From assembly GCA_028693055.1 (NCBI GenBank), contig JAQUWD010000034.1:1-43239 (forward strand): a stretch of 43,239 nt of DNA, given 5' to 3'. A program made the position numbers and the translations under genes. This document shows, in pieces, positions 25,745 to 33,613 of the stretch. Positions within the stretch are counted from its first letter, which is position 1; every line of letters begins with the position of its first letter. Source of the DNA: Eubacteriales bacterium (lineage in GTDB: Bacteria; Bacillota; Clostridia; Christensenellales; Aristaeellaceae). Under the pieces are notes generated by a model. It did not search any database. It saw only the letters and a program-made list of their open reading frames with translations, and was not told the DNA's origin.

Positions 25745-27784
25745 TTAGTGAATCAGCGAATACAGGACGAACAATCCGGCAGCCAAGGAGGATACCAATG
25801 ACACCACCGTTATCTGCGTATTGATCGACGGGCCTGCCGTATCCTTGAACGGGTCGCCCACAGTGTCGCCGATTACCGCCGCCTTGTGAGCCTCGCTGCC
25901 CTTGCCGCCGCAATGGCCGGATTCTATATATTTCTTGGCATTATCCCAGAGTCCGCCAGCATTGCTCATTAAAAGCGCCAGCAGCAGCCCGGATACGATG
26001 TTGCCCGCCAGATAACCGCCCACCGCCTTGACGCCGCCAATCAGGCCGACGCACAGTGTCAATAAAATGGCCATTACGCCAGCGGGAATTAACTCGTGAA
26101 TTGCACCCTTTGCAGCAATATCGATGCAGCGTCCATATTCAGGCTTAACGCCCTCCTTGCCTTCACGCAAGCCAGGAATGGTTTTGAATTGCCGATGGAT
26201 TTCCGCAACCATGGTTTGCGCGTTGCGGTTGACACCGAGAATCAGCATGGCTGAGAACACCGCAGGCACCGCCGCGCCTGTTAGCATGCCGAAGAGCACG
26301 ATGGGATCCATTAGATTGAGCGTAAAGGTCACGCCGAAGCCAGCGACGGTTTCCATAAACGCACCCAGTAGCGCAATAACGGTTAAACCGGCAGCGCCGA
26401 TGGCAAAGCCCTTAGTAATCGCCTTGGAGGTATTACCAGCCGAATCCAGCTTATCGGTAATATCCAGTACTTCATCGCCTAAATCGCACATTTCCGCCAA
26501 GCCGCGGGCATTATCTACGATGGGGCCGTAAGCGTCGTTGCTGATGATCATGCCCACGACGGATAGCATGCCAATAGCAGCGATAGCAATGCCGAACATG
26601 GCGTATCCCTCCCCCAGCGGCGCACACAAGCGATAGGAGAATAAAGCGGATAAGCCGATGCCCGCCATCGACGGTAGCGAGCTCCACAGCCCGTAGGAAA
26701 AGCCAGATAAAATGGTGAACGCCGCCCCGCTTTCACATGCCTTGGCTACCTTGGCGACAGGCTTCTTATCGTCGCCGGTGAAGAAATCACTGGTCAAGCC
26801 GATCACGATACCCGCAATCATGCCCAGCGCCGCCGCGCCCCAAATCCGCAGGCTGTAGCCGCACAGCAGCGAAGTAGCCAACGTCAAAACCAAAAACAAC
26901 CCGCAGGTTACATAGGTGCCACGATTTAGCGCCTTGCCGGGATCACCGTGATCCTGAATCCGAGCCGTTAATACGCCAAGGATGGAAGCTAGCAATCCCA
27001 GTGCGCCAAAGCAAAATACAATTTCCACCTTGCCCAGCGCCGCTGCAATGACGATGGCTGCGGCAAAGGAGGCTACATTGGAATCGAACAAATCCGCGCC
27101 CATGCCCGCTACATCGCCCACGTTATCGCCAACGTTATCTGCAATAACGGCAGGATTTCGCGGATCATCCTCAGGAATCCCCAGCTCCACCTTTCCCGCC
27201 AAGTCAGCGGCAATGTCTGCCGTCTTTGTGAAAATACCGCCGCCCGCCTTGGCAAAAAGAGCCAGCGAGCTTGCGCCGAAGCTAAACGACATCAATGCCA
27301 TTTCGTTGCTCGTCAACAGATACAGTGCCGCTGCACCCATTAGGGATGCGGCGACCACCGCCATGCCCATCACCGCGCCGCCGCGAAAGCCCGCCATAAA
27401 AGCGGGAGCGAGCCCTTTTCGGGCCGCCGAAGCCGCCTTCACATTTGCTACTGTAGCAATGCTGATGCCTACCACCCCCGCTAGCGCGGAGAGAACGGTA
27501 CCCAGCAAGTAGGAGCAAAGCATCATAACATTCGTGCCGATTCCCTTGCCCAGCCAAACCGGATTGGGAAACAGCAGCAAGATAATCAACGATACCGTAC
27601 CACAGAATATCAACAGTGTTTTGTATTCCCGTTTGATAAAGGTAAAAGCGCCCTGCCGAATCAGCAGTCCAACGCTTTCCATACGTGCGTTGGCGCTCGG
27701 CAGTGCAAACACCCAGCGATAGAAGTAAGCGGCTGTCGCCAACGCTAGGAGTGAAATGATAATTGCTAAAATGGGCCAAAGCAT
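25745..27784 (-). CDS. hppA: Membrane-bound ion-pumping pyrophosphatase
   Basis: The 679-residue protein has about 16 membrane helices and couples pyrophosphate hydrolysis to ion export across the membrane. Active-site motifs are intact: DIAADLAGKVELGIPEDDPRN and PAVIADNVGDNVGDVAGMGADLFDS, plus NDAYGPIVDNARGLAEM and GDTVGDPFKDTAGPSIN near the end. At Lys454 and Thr457 it has KAIT in GNTSKAITKG; family studies link Lys/Thr at these positions to potassium-independent, proton-pumping enzymes, whereas Ala with Gly or Ala marks the potassium-dependent group. The ATG at 27784 follows the stop of a small ORF by four bases. It fits a lineage that makes pyrophosphate-linked enzymes such as PpdK. Confidence 0.95.
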   Translation of the reverse strand: MLWPILAIIISLLALATAAYFYRWVFALPSANARMESVGLLIRQGAFTFIKREYKTLLIFCGTVSLIILLLFPNPVWLGKGIGTNVMMLCSYLLGTVLSALAGVVGISIATVANVKAASAARKGLAPAFMAGFRGGAVMGMAVVAASLMGAAALYLLTSNEMALMSFSFGASSLALFAKAGGGIFTKTADIAADLAGKVELGIPEDDPRNPAVIADNVGDNVGDVAGMGADLFDSNVASFAAAIVIAAALGKVEIVFCFGALGLLASILGVLTARIQDHGDPGKALNRGTYVTCGLFLVLTLATSLLCGYSLRIWGAAALGMIAGIVIGLTSDFFTGDDKKPVAKVAKACESGAAFTILSGFSYGLWSSLPSMAGIGLSALFSYRLCAPLGEGYAMFGIAIAAIGMLSVVGMIISNDAYGPIVDNARGLAEMCDLGDEVLDITDKLDSAGNTSKAITKGFAIGAAGLTVIALLGAFMETVAGFGVTFTLNLMDPIVLFGMLTGAAVPAVFSAMLILGVNRNAQTMVAEIHRQFKTIPGLREGKEGVKPEYGRCIDIAAKGAIHELIPAGVMAILLTLCVGLIGGVKAVGGYLAGNIVSGLLLALLMSNAGGLWDNAKKYIESGHCGGKGSEAHKAAVIGDTVGDPFKDTAGPSINTQITVVSLVSSLAAGLFVLYSLIH

Positions 27785-27788
27785 ATCG

Positions 27789-27965
27789 TCAGCACACTCC
27801 TTCCCGTTTCAGCTCTTCGCGCATGATCGGCAACCATTCGCGATATGCAATCACCAACGGCACCCCTAAGCCCACAATCGCCATTGCCCAACAGTTAATA
27901 AACTCCTTGCGTGCAGCCCGATACGCCTCGCTATGCTGAATTCCCGTTGAAGATTTACCACTCAT
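27789..27965 (-). CDS. 58-residue small membrane protein before hppA
   Basis: An ATG at 27965 with GGGAGG nine bases upstream opens a 58-codon frame ending TGA four bases before the hppA ATG. The product starts MSGKSSTGIQHSEAYRAARK, then has one hydrophobic segment (WAMAIVGLGVPLVIAY, about residues 26-41) and a charged C-terminal end (EELKREGVC). The hppA ribosome binding site lies inside its last codons, a coupling arrangement. I do not recognise the protein. It could be an accessory or regulatory subunit of the pump. Confidence 0.65.
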   Translation of the reverse strand: MSGKSSTGIQHSEAYRAARKEFINCWAMAIVGLGVPLVIAYREWLPIMREELKREGVC

Positions 27966-27996
27966 CTATTTTCGCCTCCCGTTATATTCCTAGCAA

Positions 27997-28002
27997 AGTA
28001 TA
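27997..28002 (-). promoter_or_regulatory. Extended -10 of the hppA operon
   Basis: On the minus strand TGATATACT gives an extended -10 (TGnTATACT) 32 bases before the small ORF start. No strong -35 is visible at 17 bases. Confidence 0.4.
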
Positions 28003-28054
28003 TCATCACATCGCGCTAATTTTCCGGAAAGGAAAAGCAGACCCGTCGATTTTC

Positions 28055-28085
28055 TTCTGTGTACTTCACAGAAACATGATATACT
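28055..28085 (+). promoter_or_regulatory. Promoter and inverted repeat of the KdpDE-like operon
   Basis: TGATATACT at 28077-28085 is an extended -10 identical to the one facing the other way for hppA. A 7-bp inverted repeat (TTCTGTG and CACAGAA, 28055-28073) overlaps the -35 position and could be a site for the encoded response regulator. Confidence 0.45.
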
Positions 28086-28109
28086 CTTTTCTGTAGGAGG
28101 TGCTTACCA

Positions 28110-29183
28110 ATGGGGCGTAAGACGATAAAGGATCAAACCATATGGCAAAGCGTAGCCTTGACGCTAGGCATTCTCGTGCTATGCACGGCAGTCGCTAGGC
28201 TGCTGTCCACCCTTAATAACGATAACAACCCCTTTGCGGCCTGTATGTACGTGCTGGGAGTAGCGCTAGTTGCCCGCTACACGTCAGGCTATTGGTATGG
28301 CGTAGCCGCGTCGATCATCAGCGTCGCCTGTGTCAATTTTTTCTTTACCTATCCTTTTTATATGTTCAATCTGTCACTGACAGGCTATCCCCTAACCTTC
28401 GCCGTTATGCTGCTGGTCTCCGTTATCATCAGTGCAATGTCTACGCAGCTCAAACGGCAGGAGCGTCTGCGTTTCGAGGCGCAGAACGAAAGCATGCGCG
28501 CTAATCTGTTACGCTCCATCTCTCACGATATTCGCACCCCCATCGCATCGATGCTGGGTGCAAGCTCTGTGCTGCTGGAAAACCGAGACTTGACCCGTGC
28601 CGAACAAGAAGAAATGCTGCTGGAAATACAATCCGACGCGCGATGGCTGAACCGTGTAACCGAAAACATCCTCTCCGTCACCAAGCTAAACGCCGACGGC
28701 GTGAAGCTACAAAAAAGCGAGGAGGTGGTGGAGGAGATCGTCGGCAGCGCCATCGTTAAATTCCGTAAGCGCCAAGACGCTCTTCCTATTCAAGTAACAA
28801 GCCCTGACGATATTCTGCTTGTGCCCATGGAAGCGACGCTCATTGAGCAGGTGCTGATCAATTTGTTCGAGAATGTGGAGGCTCATGGAAAAACGGCTAC
28901 AAAGATCGATTTGGATATATCGCGCCAATCCGGGCGCGTCGTATTCCGGGTATCCGACGACGGTATCGGCTTTACCCCATCCGCGCTGCAATGCTTCCAA
29001 TCCGGCCAGCCCTTCTCCAGCGGTCAAACCGGTGAGGACGGCCACCGAAACATGGGGATTGGGCTTTCTGTCTGTCAGTCGATCATTACCGCCCACGGCG
29101 GCGGCATGAGTGCGTATAATAACAAAGCTGGCGGAGCAGCTATCGAATTTTGGCTGCCCTGCGAAGGAGAAAACCATGGGTAA
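28110..29183 (+). CDS. KdpD-like sensor kinase lacking the N-terminal domains
   Basis: The 357-residue kinase has a DUF4118 region of four membrane helices (about residues 15-110, with FYMFNLSLTGYPLTFAVML), then HisKA (LLRSISHDIRTPIASMLGASS, His about residue 138) and an ATPase domain (VLINLFENVEAHG, DDGIGFTP, NMGIGLSVCQSIITAHGGGM). This is the C-terminal half of KdpD; the cytoplasmic KdpD and USP domains that normally precede it are absent, so potassium or c-di-AMP sensing through them is not possible. TAGGAGG precedes the ATG. The regulator gene overlaps by eight bases. No kdpFABC genes are in the window. Confidence 0.88.
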   Translation: MGRKTIKDQTIWQSVALTLGILVLCTAVARLLSTLNNDNNPFAACMYVLGVALVARYTSGYWYGVAASIISVACVNFFFTYPFYMFNLSLTGYPLTFAVMLLVSVIISAMSTQLKRQERLRFEAQNESMRANLLRSISHDIRTPIASMLGASSVLLENRDLTRAEQEEMLLEIQSDARWLNRVTENILSVTKLNADGVKLQKSEEVVEEIVGSAIVKFRKRQDALPIQVTSPDDILLVPMEATLIEQVLINLFENVEAHGKTATKIDLDISRQSGRVVFRVSDDGIGFTPSALQCFQSGQPFSSGQTGEDGHRNMGIGLSVCQSIITAHGGGMSAYNNKAGGAAIEFWLPCEGENHG

Positions 29184-29886
29184 CAAGCTAAAGGTGCTGG
29201 TTGTAGAGGATGATTCGGGCATCAGTAAATTCTTAAAAACCACCTTAACAGCCAACGATTATGATGTGGTGATGGCTGCCGACGGTAAAAGCGCGCTTGG
29301 CATGGTTGCATCCCACTGCCCGGATTGCGTGCTGCTGGATTTGGGCTTGCCGGACATGGACGGCAATCAAATTATCCAAAGCATCCGCAACTGGACAGCG
29401 ATTCCCATCGTGATCATCTCCGCCCGCACCACCGAGGGCGATAAAGCGCAGGCGCTGGATTTGGGCGCTGATGATTACCTGACAAAGCCCTTTGGAACCA
29501 TCGAGCTATTGGCGCGCATCCGCACGGCATTGCGCCATACGCGCACCACCTCGCCCAGTGAAGAGCTTGCCCTTACCGGCAGTTATCACGTGGGAGATTT
29601 GCTAATTGACTATCACAAGCGCCGGGCTTACGTGAACGGTACGGATACCAATCTCACCCCTAATGAATTTCGCATCGTCGCGCTGCTGGGCCGATATCCG
29701 GGAAGGGTGCTAACCTACAAGCATATGCTTTCGGAGCTATGGGGGCCGTTAGCCAGCTCTGACAACAAAATACTACGCGTGCACATGGCTAGTATCCGAC
29801 GCAAAATCGAACCGAACCCCAATGAACCCGTCTATATTTTAACAGAGGTCGGCGTTGGCTACCGTATCGCCGAAAGCGCGCAGTAA
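29176..29886 (+). CDS. KdpE-like OmpR-family response regulator
   Basis: The 236-residue regulator has a receiver (VLVVEDDSGISKFLKTTL; phosphoacceptor Asp in CVLLDLGLPDMDG; Lys in DDYLTKPFGTIELLARI) and a winged helix (NLTPNEFRIVALLGRYPGRVLTYKHML, HMASIRRKIEPNPNEP, VGVGYRIAE). The start at 29176 overlaps the kinase stop by eight bases (ATGGGTAA) and follows GAAGGAG; a longer frame from 29110 lies inside the kinase. It is the likely partner of the KdpD-like kinase. Targets are unknown; the divergent hppA operon is an obvious candidate (inference). Confidence 0.92.
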   Translation: MGNKLKVLVVEDDSGISKFLKTTLTANDYDVVMAADGKSALGMVASHCPDCVLLDLGLPDMDGNQIIQSIRNWTAIPIVIISARTTEGDKAQALDLGADDYLTKPFGTIELLARIRTALRHTRTTSPSEELALTGSYHVGDLLIDYHKRRAYVNGTDTNLTPNEFRIVALLGRYPGRVLTYKHMLSELWGPLASSDNKILRVHMASIRRKIEPNPNEPVYILTEVGVGYRIAESAQ

Positions 29887-29935
29887 CCAAGAGAAAAAAT
29901 GGAGAAAAAAATGATTCAGCAACGCAAAGCCGCAG

Positions 29936-29964
29936 TTGTCTAATGCTTCAAGCCGTTGTATAAT
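29936..29964 (+). promoter_or_regulatory. Sigma-A promoter of the signalling operon
   Basis: TTGTCT (29936-29941) and TATAAT (29959-29964) are 17 bases apart. The leader to the ATG at 30139 is about 170 bases; I see no complete riboswitch fold in it. Confidence 0.6.
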
Positions 29965-30138
29965 GGTATAGAATGGTATGGAGTGTACAGATCTCTTGGC
30001 TTGGTCAGAAGCCTCAATGACATGCCTGATGCTGAAAAGCGCGCGCTGCTCAATGTCGGTATTCATTGGTTCGTTTTTATCCAGTCTGAGCAGTCCTTCC
30101 ATTATCCGTGATAGCGTAGAGTGGAAAGAAGGATCATT

Positions 30139-33100
30139 ATGCAAAAGACGATTCTGATCGTAGACGACCAAGCCATTAATCGAACCATTCTCAAAAAGCT
30201 TCTTTGCGATGAATATGAAATTTTGGAAGCAGAAGATGGGAAAGTAGCTCTACGCCTTCTAAACCAGCACAGCAGCTCCATTTCTGCAGTGCTTCTAGAT
30301 TTGATCATGCCTGAAATGGACGGTTATGCAGTGCTGGAGGCCATGTCGCGAGAGGCTGAGCTTTCCGCGATTCCGGTAATCGTTGCCTCCCAGATGGACA
30401 AAAGCGAAACGGAAGGAAAGGCGTTGCAGCTGGGCGCGCGGGATTTTATCGCCAAGCCCTACAATCCTGTCGTTTTACGGAAGCGGCTAGCGAATTTGAT
30501 CGAGCTATACGAATCCAACGTCAATCTGTTGCAGGTGGAGCGAGATATGCTCACTGGGCTTTATAACAAGGACGCTTTCTATCGTCGCGCGTCGAGCATC
30601 CTTCAAAGCGGCTCAGACCAAAGCTATACCCTAATTGTTACGGATATCGAGCGCTTTAAGCTAGTCAATGACTGCTTTGGAACGGCGGCAGGGGACGAGC
30701 TACTGCGTTATGTAGCCCGGCAGTTGGCATACAACATGGGCTTACAGCGCGGCTTGTGCGCCAGAATAAACTCGGATCATTTTGTCGCGCTGGTTCCCGT
30801 AGTCTTTACCGAAGAAACCTTTCGTCCCATTGTTCAAAAGGCGGAGGAGGAGCTATCCGTCTATCCCCTCAACATGAAGATTTCTCTTAAGTTTGGCGTT
30901 TATCCCGTAACAGAGCGGGAGCTTCCCATCTCGCTCATGTGCGACCGTGCGTTATTGGTTGCGGACGGCGTCAAGGGACAATATCAATGCATCTGCTCCT
31001 TCTATGACGATACAATCCGTCAACGTATGCTACGGGAGCAGGAAATATCTAACGAAATGAATAAAGCGATTGAGGAAGACCAATTTTTGGTTTTTCTACA
31101 ACCGAAATATGATATCCGTAACGATTATCTCGTAGGTGCGGAGGCGCTGGTTCGCTGGGACCATCCAACGCTCGGCTTTATGAATCCTGGCGAGTTTATC
31201 CCAATCTTTGAACGTAACGGCTTTATTGCGGAGCTGGACCGTTATATCTGGGATAAGGCCTGCGAAATCATCGAGCGCTGGATCGTTACGGAAAAGAAAT
31301 ATGTTCCCGTTTCCGTCAATGTTTCCCGTAAGGACATCTATCAGGAGGACCTGCCCGATATCCTGTCCGGCATTGTCAAAAAGCATGGTCTGCGTCCCAA
31401 TCAGCTTCATTTGGAAATTACGGAGACCGCTTATACCGAAAACGCGGAGCAGCTGATTGCGGTAGTGTCGAAGCTCAAGCAAATGGGCTTTATTATTGAA
31501 ATGGACGATTTCGGTAACGGGTACTCATCCCTGAATATGCTATCCGAGCTGCCTATTGACGTATTGAAGCTGGATATGCGCTTTATTCAGCGAGAATCAA
31601 AGGAAAACAGCAGCCGAAGCATCTTAAGCTTCATCATCAGTCTAGCCAAATGGATGAATCTGCTGGTGATCGCCGAGGGCGTAGAATCTCAATCTCAGGT
31701 CGAGCTTTTGCGCAACATGGACTGCAATTATGTACAGGGCTACTATTATGCCAAGCCTATGCCTGTATCCCAGTTTTCCGGGCTGCTCACAAGCGCCTGC
31801 CTGGCTCCCGCCACGGTGGGCGAGCAAAAGGATTGGATGAAGGGCACGTTGCAGGTCAACGAAAAAACCGGTGACAAGGTGATGCTGATCATCGATGATG
31901 TGGAACTGAACAGAACCGTATTGGCAGAATATTTTAAAGATATATATACCATCGTAGAGGCGGATAACGGTCAGATTGCCCACCAATACATCGAAGAGCA
32001 TTACGATGAAATTGCCGTGATCATGCTGGACTTGATTATGCCGGTTATGGACGGTTTTCAGCTATTGGAGCTGCTGAAGGAAACGCCCCGGTTTGCTTCC
32101 ATTCCGGTCATCGTTACCTCTCAAGCGGGAGAGGTCAGCGAGGTACACGCCTTTGAGTTAGGCGCCAGCGATTTTCTTGGCAAGCCCTACAATCTGGACA
32201 TTGCTCTGCACCGGGTACAGAACGTAACGGCGCGCAATGCGATCCAAACGCTGGAGCGAGAAAAGCGGATGCTGTCCAAAATGAAGCAGCTGGCGCTGGA
32301 AGCGAAGCTGGACCAAATGACCGGCGTTTATAACCGAATGGAAATGGAACGTCAGGTACAGGATTTCTTCGTAACAAACGAGCAAAAGGATTCCATCTTT
32401 CTGATGCTCGATATTGATAATTTCAAAAGCATAAACGATCAGTTTGACCATATACGCGGAGACGAGACGATCAAAGCCGTTGCCAATGCGCTTCAATCCT
32501 ATTTTCGGGAAGACGATTTGGTTTGCCGTATGGGCGGAGATGAGTTTGCTGTATTTATCCGTTCAAAGCTTGAAAAATCACAGCTATCGCGCCGTTTGGA
32601 TCAGATCAGCGCAAAGCTGAAGCTACAAATTGAAGATATGGAAGTTACCTGTTCCATCGGCGTTTGCGTCGCGCCTGAGGATGGCGCTTGTTATCAGGAC
32701 GTATACCAAAATGCCGATGTGGCGCTATTGATGGCCAAGCGCCTTGGAAAAAATCGCTGGCAGATTTATGGCGGCGAGGCGCGGCTGCCCGATCAGGTGC
32801 TGCATCGCAATATGGATTGGCTGTTGGATGAGTCCAGCGACGCCATTATTGTAAGCGACGCTCAAACCTATGAAATTTATTATCTGAACGACGTGGCTTG
32901 CGCCCTCGCAGGGAAGGATAAGAAAACCTGCTTGTCCATGCCTTGCTATCAGGCACTTTGGAATAACGACGCGCCATGCAGTCATTGCGTGCATATTAGC
33001 AAGCTTACACGGGATTATTGCGAGCATGAGGTTCAGTCTGAAGAAACGGGAAAAAACTATATTATCAAAGGCAAGTTATTTACCTGGGGCACTCACGAGG

Positions 33101-33576
33101 CGCGCATCCAATATATACAAGACAACACCCTTCGTTATCACATGTCCCAGCAGATGAATGCTTTGCTTGAGGATCAGCAAACGCTTCTTGATCTGCTGCC
33201 CAGCGGACTCATCCGTTACAGCGCTCGCACGCAGGAGTTCACCTTTGTAAGTAAAAACACGTTGCGCATGTTAGGTTATACGCAGCAGGAGTTCGAGGAA
33301 AAATTCAAGAATCGTTTTGATTTGATGGTCTGGCACGAGGATAGAGAGCGGGTGCTGCTTGAAATTGCGGAGCAGATCTCGCATTCCAGCGATGATACCT
33401 GCGAATACCGCATTGAAAAAAAGGACGGCACGCTGTGCTGGGTCTATGACATCGGACACCTTCACCCCAATCGCAACGGCGGCGAATTCTATGTCACCTT
33501 TATTGACGCGACACGCCAAAAGACTTTGGAGCAAGAAAATGAACAGCTTCGTCTGGCGCAAGGTAAAACCTGCTAA
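30139..33576 (+). CDS. REC-GGDEF-EAL-REC-GGDEF-PAS-PAS c-di-GMP protein
   Basis: The soluble protein of 1145 residues combines both c-di-GMP activities. In order: receiver (1-115, LLDLIMPEMDG); a degenerate GGDEF domain (about 130-285, active-site motif replaced by NSDHF); an EAL phosphodiesterase (about 310-560) with GAEALVRW, LEITET, DDFGNG, AEGVE and QGY all present, so probably active; a second receiver (about 580-700, MLDLIMPVMDG); a GGDEF domain with intact RMGGDEF (near 799) and an RxxD inhibitory site (REDD) five residues before it; then two PAS-like domains (about 895-1000 with a PCSHC cysteine motif, and 1015-1130). The ATG at 30139 follows AAGAAGG; the GTG at 30121 is less likely. 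No membrane segment is present. Confidence 0.9.
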   Translation: MQKTILIVDDQAINRTILKKLLCDEYEILEAEDGKVALRLLNQHSSSISAVLLDLIMPEMDGYAVLEAMSREAELSAIPVIVASQMDKSETEGKALQLGARDFIAKPYNPVVLRKRLANLIELYESNVNLLQVERDMLTGLYNKDAFYRRASSILQSGSDQSYTLIVTDIERFKLVNDCFGTAAGDELLRYVARQLAYNMGLQRGLCARINSDHFVALVPVVFTEETFRPIVQKAEEELSVYPLNMKISLKFGVYPVTERELPISLMCDRALLVADGVKGQYQCICSFYDDTIRQRMLREQEISNEMNKAIEEDQFLVFLQPKYDIRNDYLVGAEALVRWDHPTLGFMNPGEFIPIFERNGFIAELDRYIWDKACEIIERWIVTEKKYVPVSVNVSRKDIYQEDLPDILSGIVKKHGLRPNQLHLEITETAYTENAEQLIAVVSKLKQMGFIIEMDDFGNGYSSLNMLSELPIDVLKLDMRFIQRESKENSSRSILSFIISLAKWMNLLVIAEGVESQSQVELLRNMDCNYVQGYYYAKPMPVSQFSGLLTSACLAPATVGEQKDWMKGTLQVNEKTGDKVMLIIDDVELNRTVLAEYFKDIYTIVEADNGQIAHQYIEEHYDEIAVIMLDLIMPVMDGFQLLELLKETPRFASIPVIVTSQAGEVSEVHAFELGASDFLGKPYNLDIALHRVQNVTARNAIQTLEREKRMLSKMKQLALEAKLDQMTGVYNRMEMERQVQDFFVTNEQKDSIFLMLDIDNFKSINDQFDHIRGDETIKAVANALQSYFREDDLVCRMGGDEFAVFIRSKLEKSQLSRRLDQISAKLKLQIEDMEVTCSIGVCVAPEDGACYQDVYQNADVALLMAKRLGKNRWQIYGGEARLPDQVLHRNMDWLLDESSDAIIVSDAQTYEIYYLNDVACALAGKDKKTCLSMPCYQALWNNDAPCSHCVHISKLTRDYCEHEVQSEETGKNYIIKGKLFTWGTHEARIQYIQDNTLRYHMSQQMNALLEDQQTLLDLLPSGLIRYSARTQEFTFVSKNTLRMLGYTQQEFEEKFKNRFDLMVWHEDRERVLLEIAEQISHSSDDTCEYRIEKKDGTLCWVYDIGHLHPNRNGGEFYVTFIDATRQKTLEQENEQLRLAQGKTC

Positions 33577-33613
33577 TCATTTACAAATACGAAACAGGTA
33601 AGGAGGTCATAGA

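Noticed and set aside
26982..27512. 176-codon plus-strand open frame inside hppA
   Set aside because: Antisense shadow of hppA with a biased Ala/Ser/Pro composition.
29917..29939. ACGCAAAGCC, identical to part of the c-di-GMP-I (GEMM) riboswitch core, just before the c-di-GMP gene
   Set aside because: The other conserved GEMM parts (GGCAAACC side and the second stem) are not there, and the promoter TATAAT lies downstream of it, so it would not be in the leader.
29839..30171. 110-codon minus-strand frame between the KdpE-like gene and the c-di-GMP gene
   Set aside because: It overlaps both flanking genes and a plus-strand promoter, and lacks a binding site.
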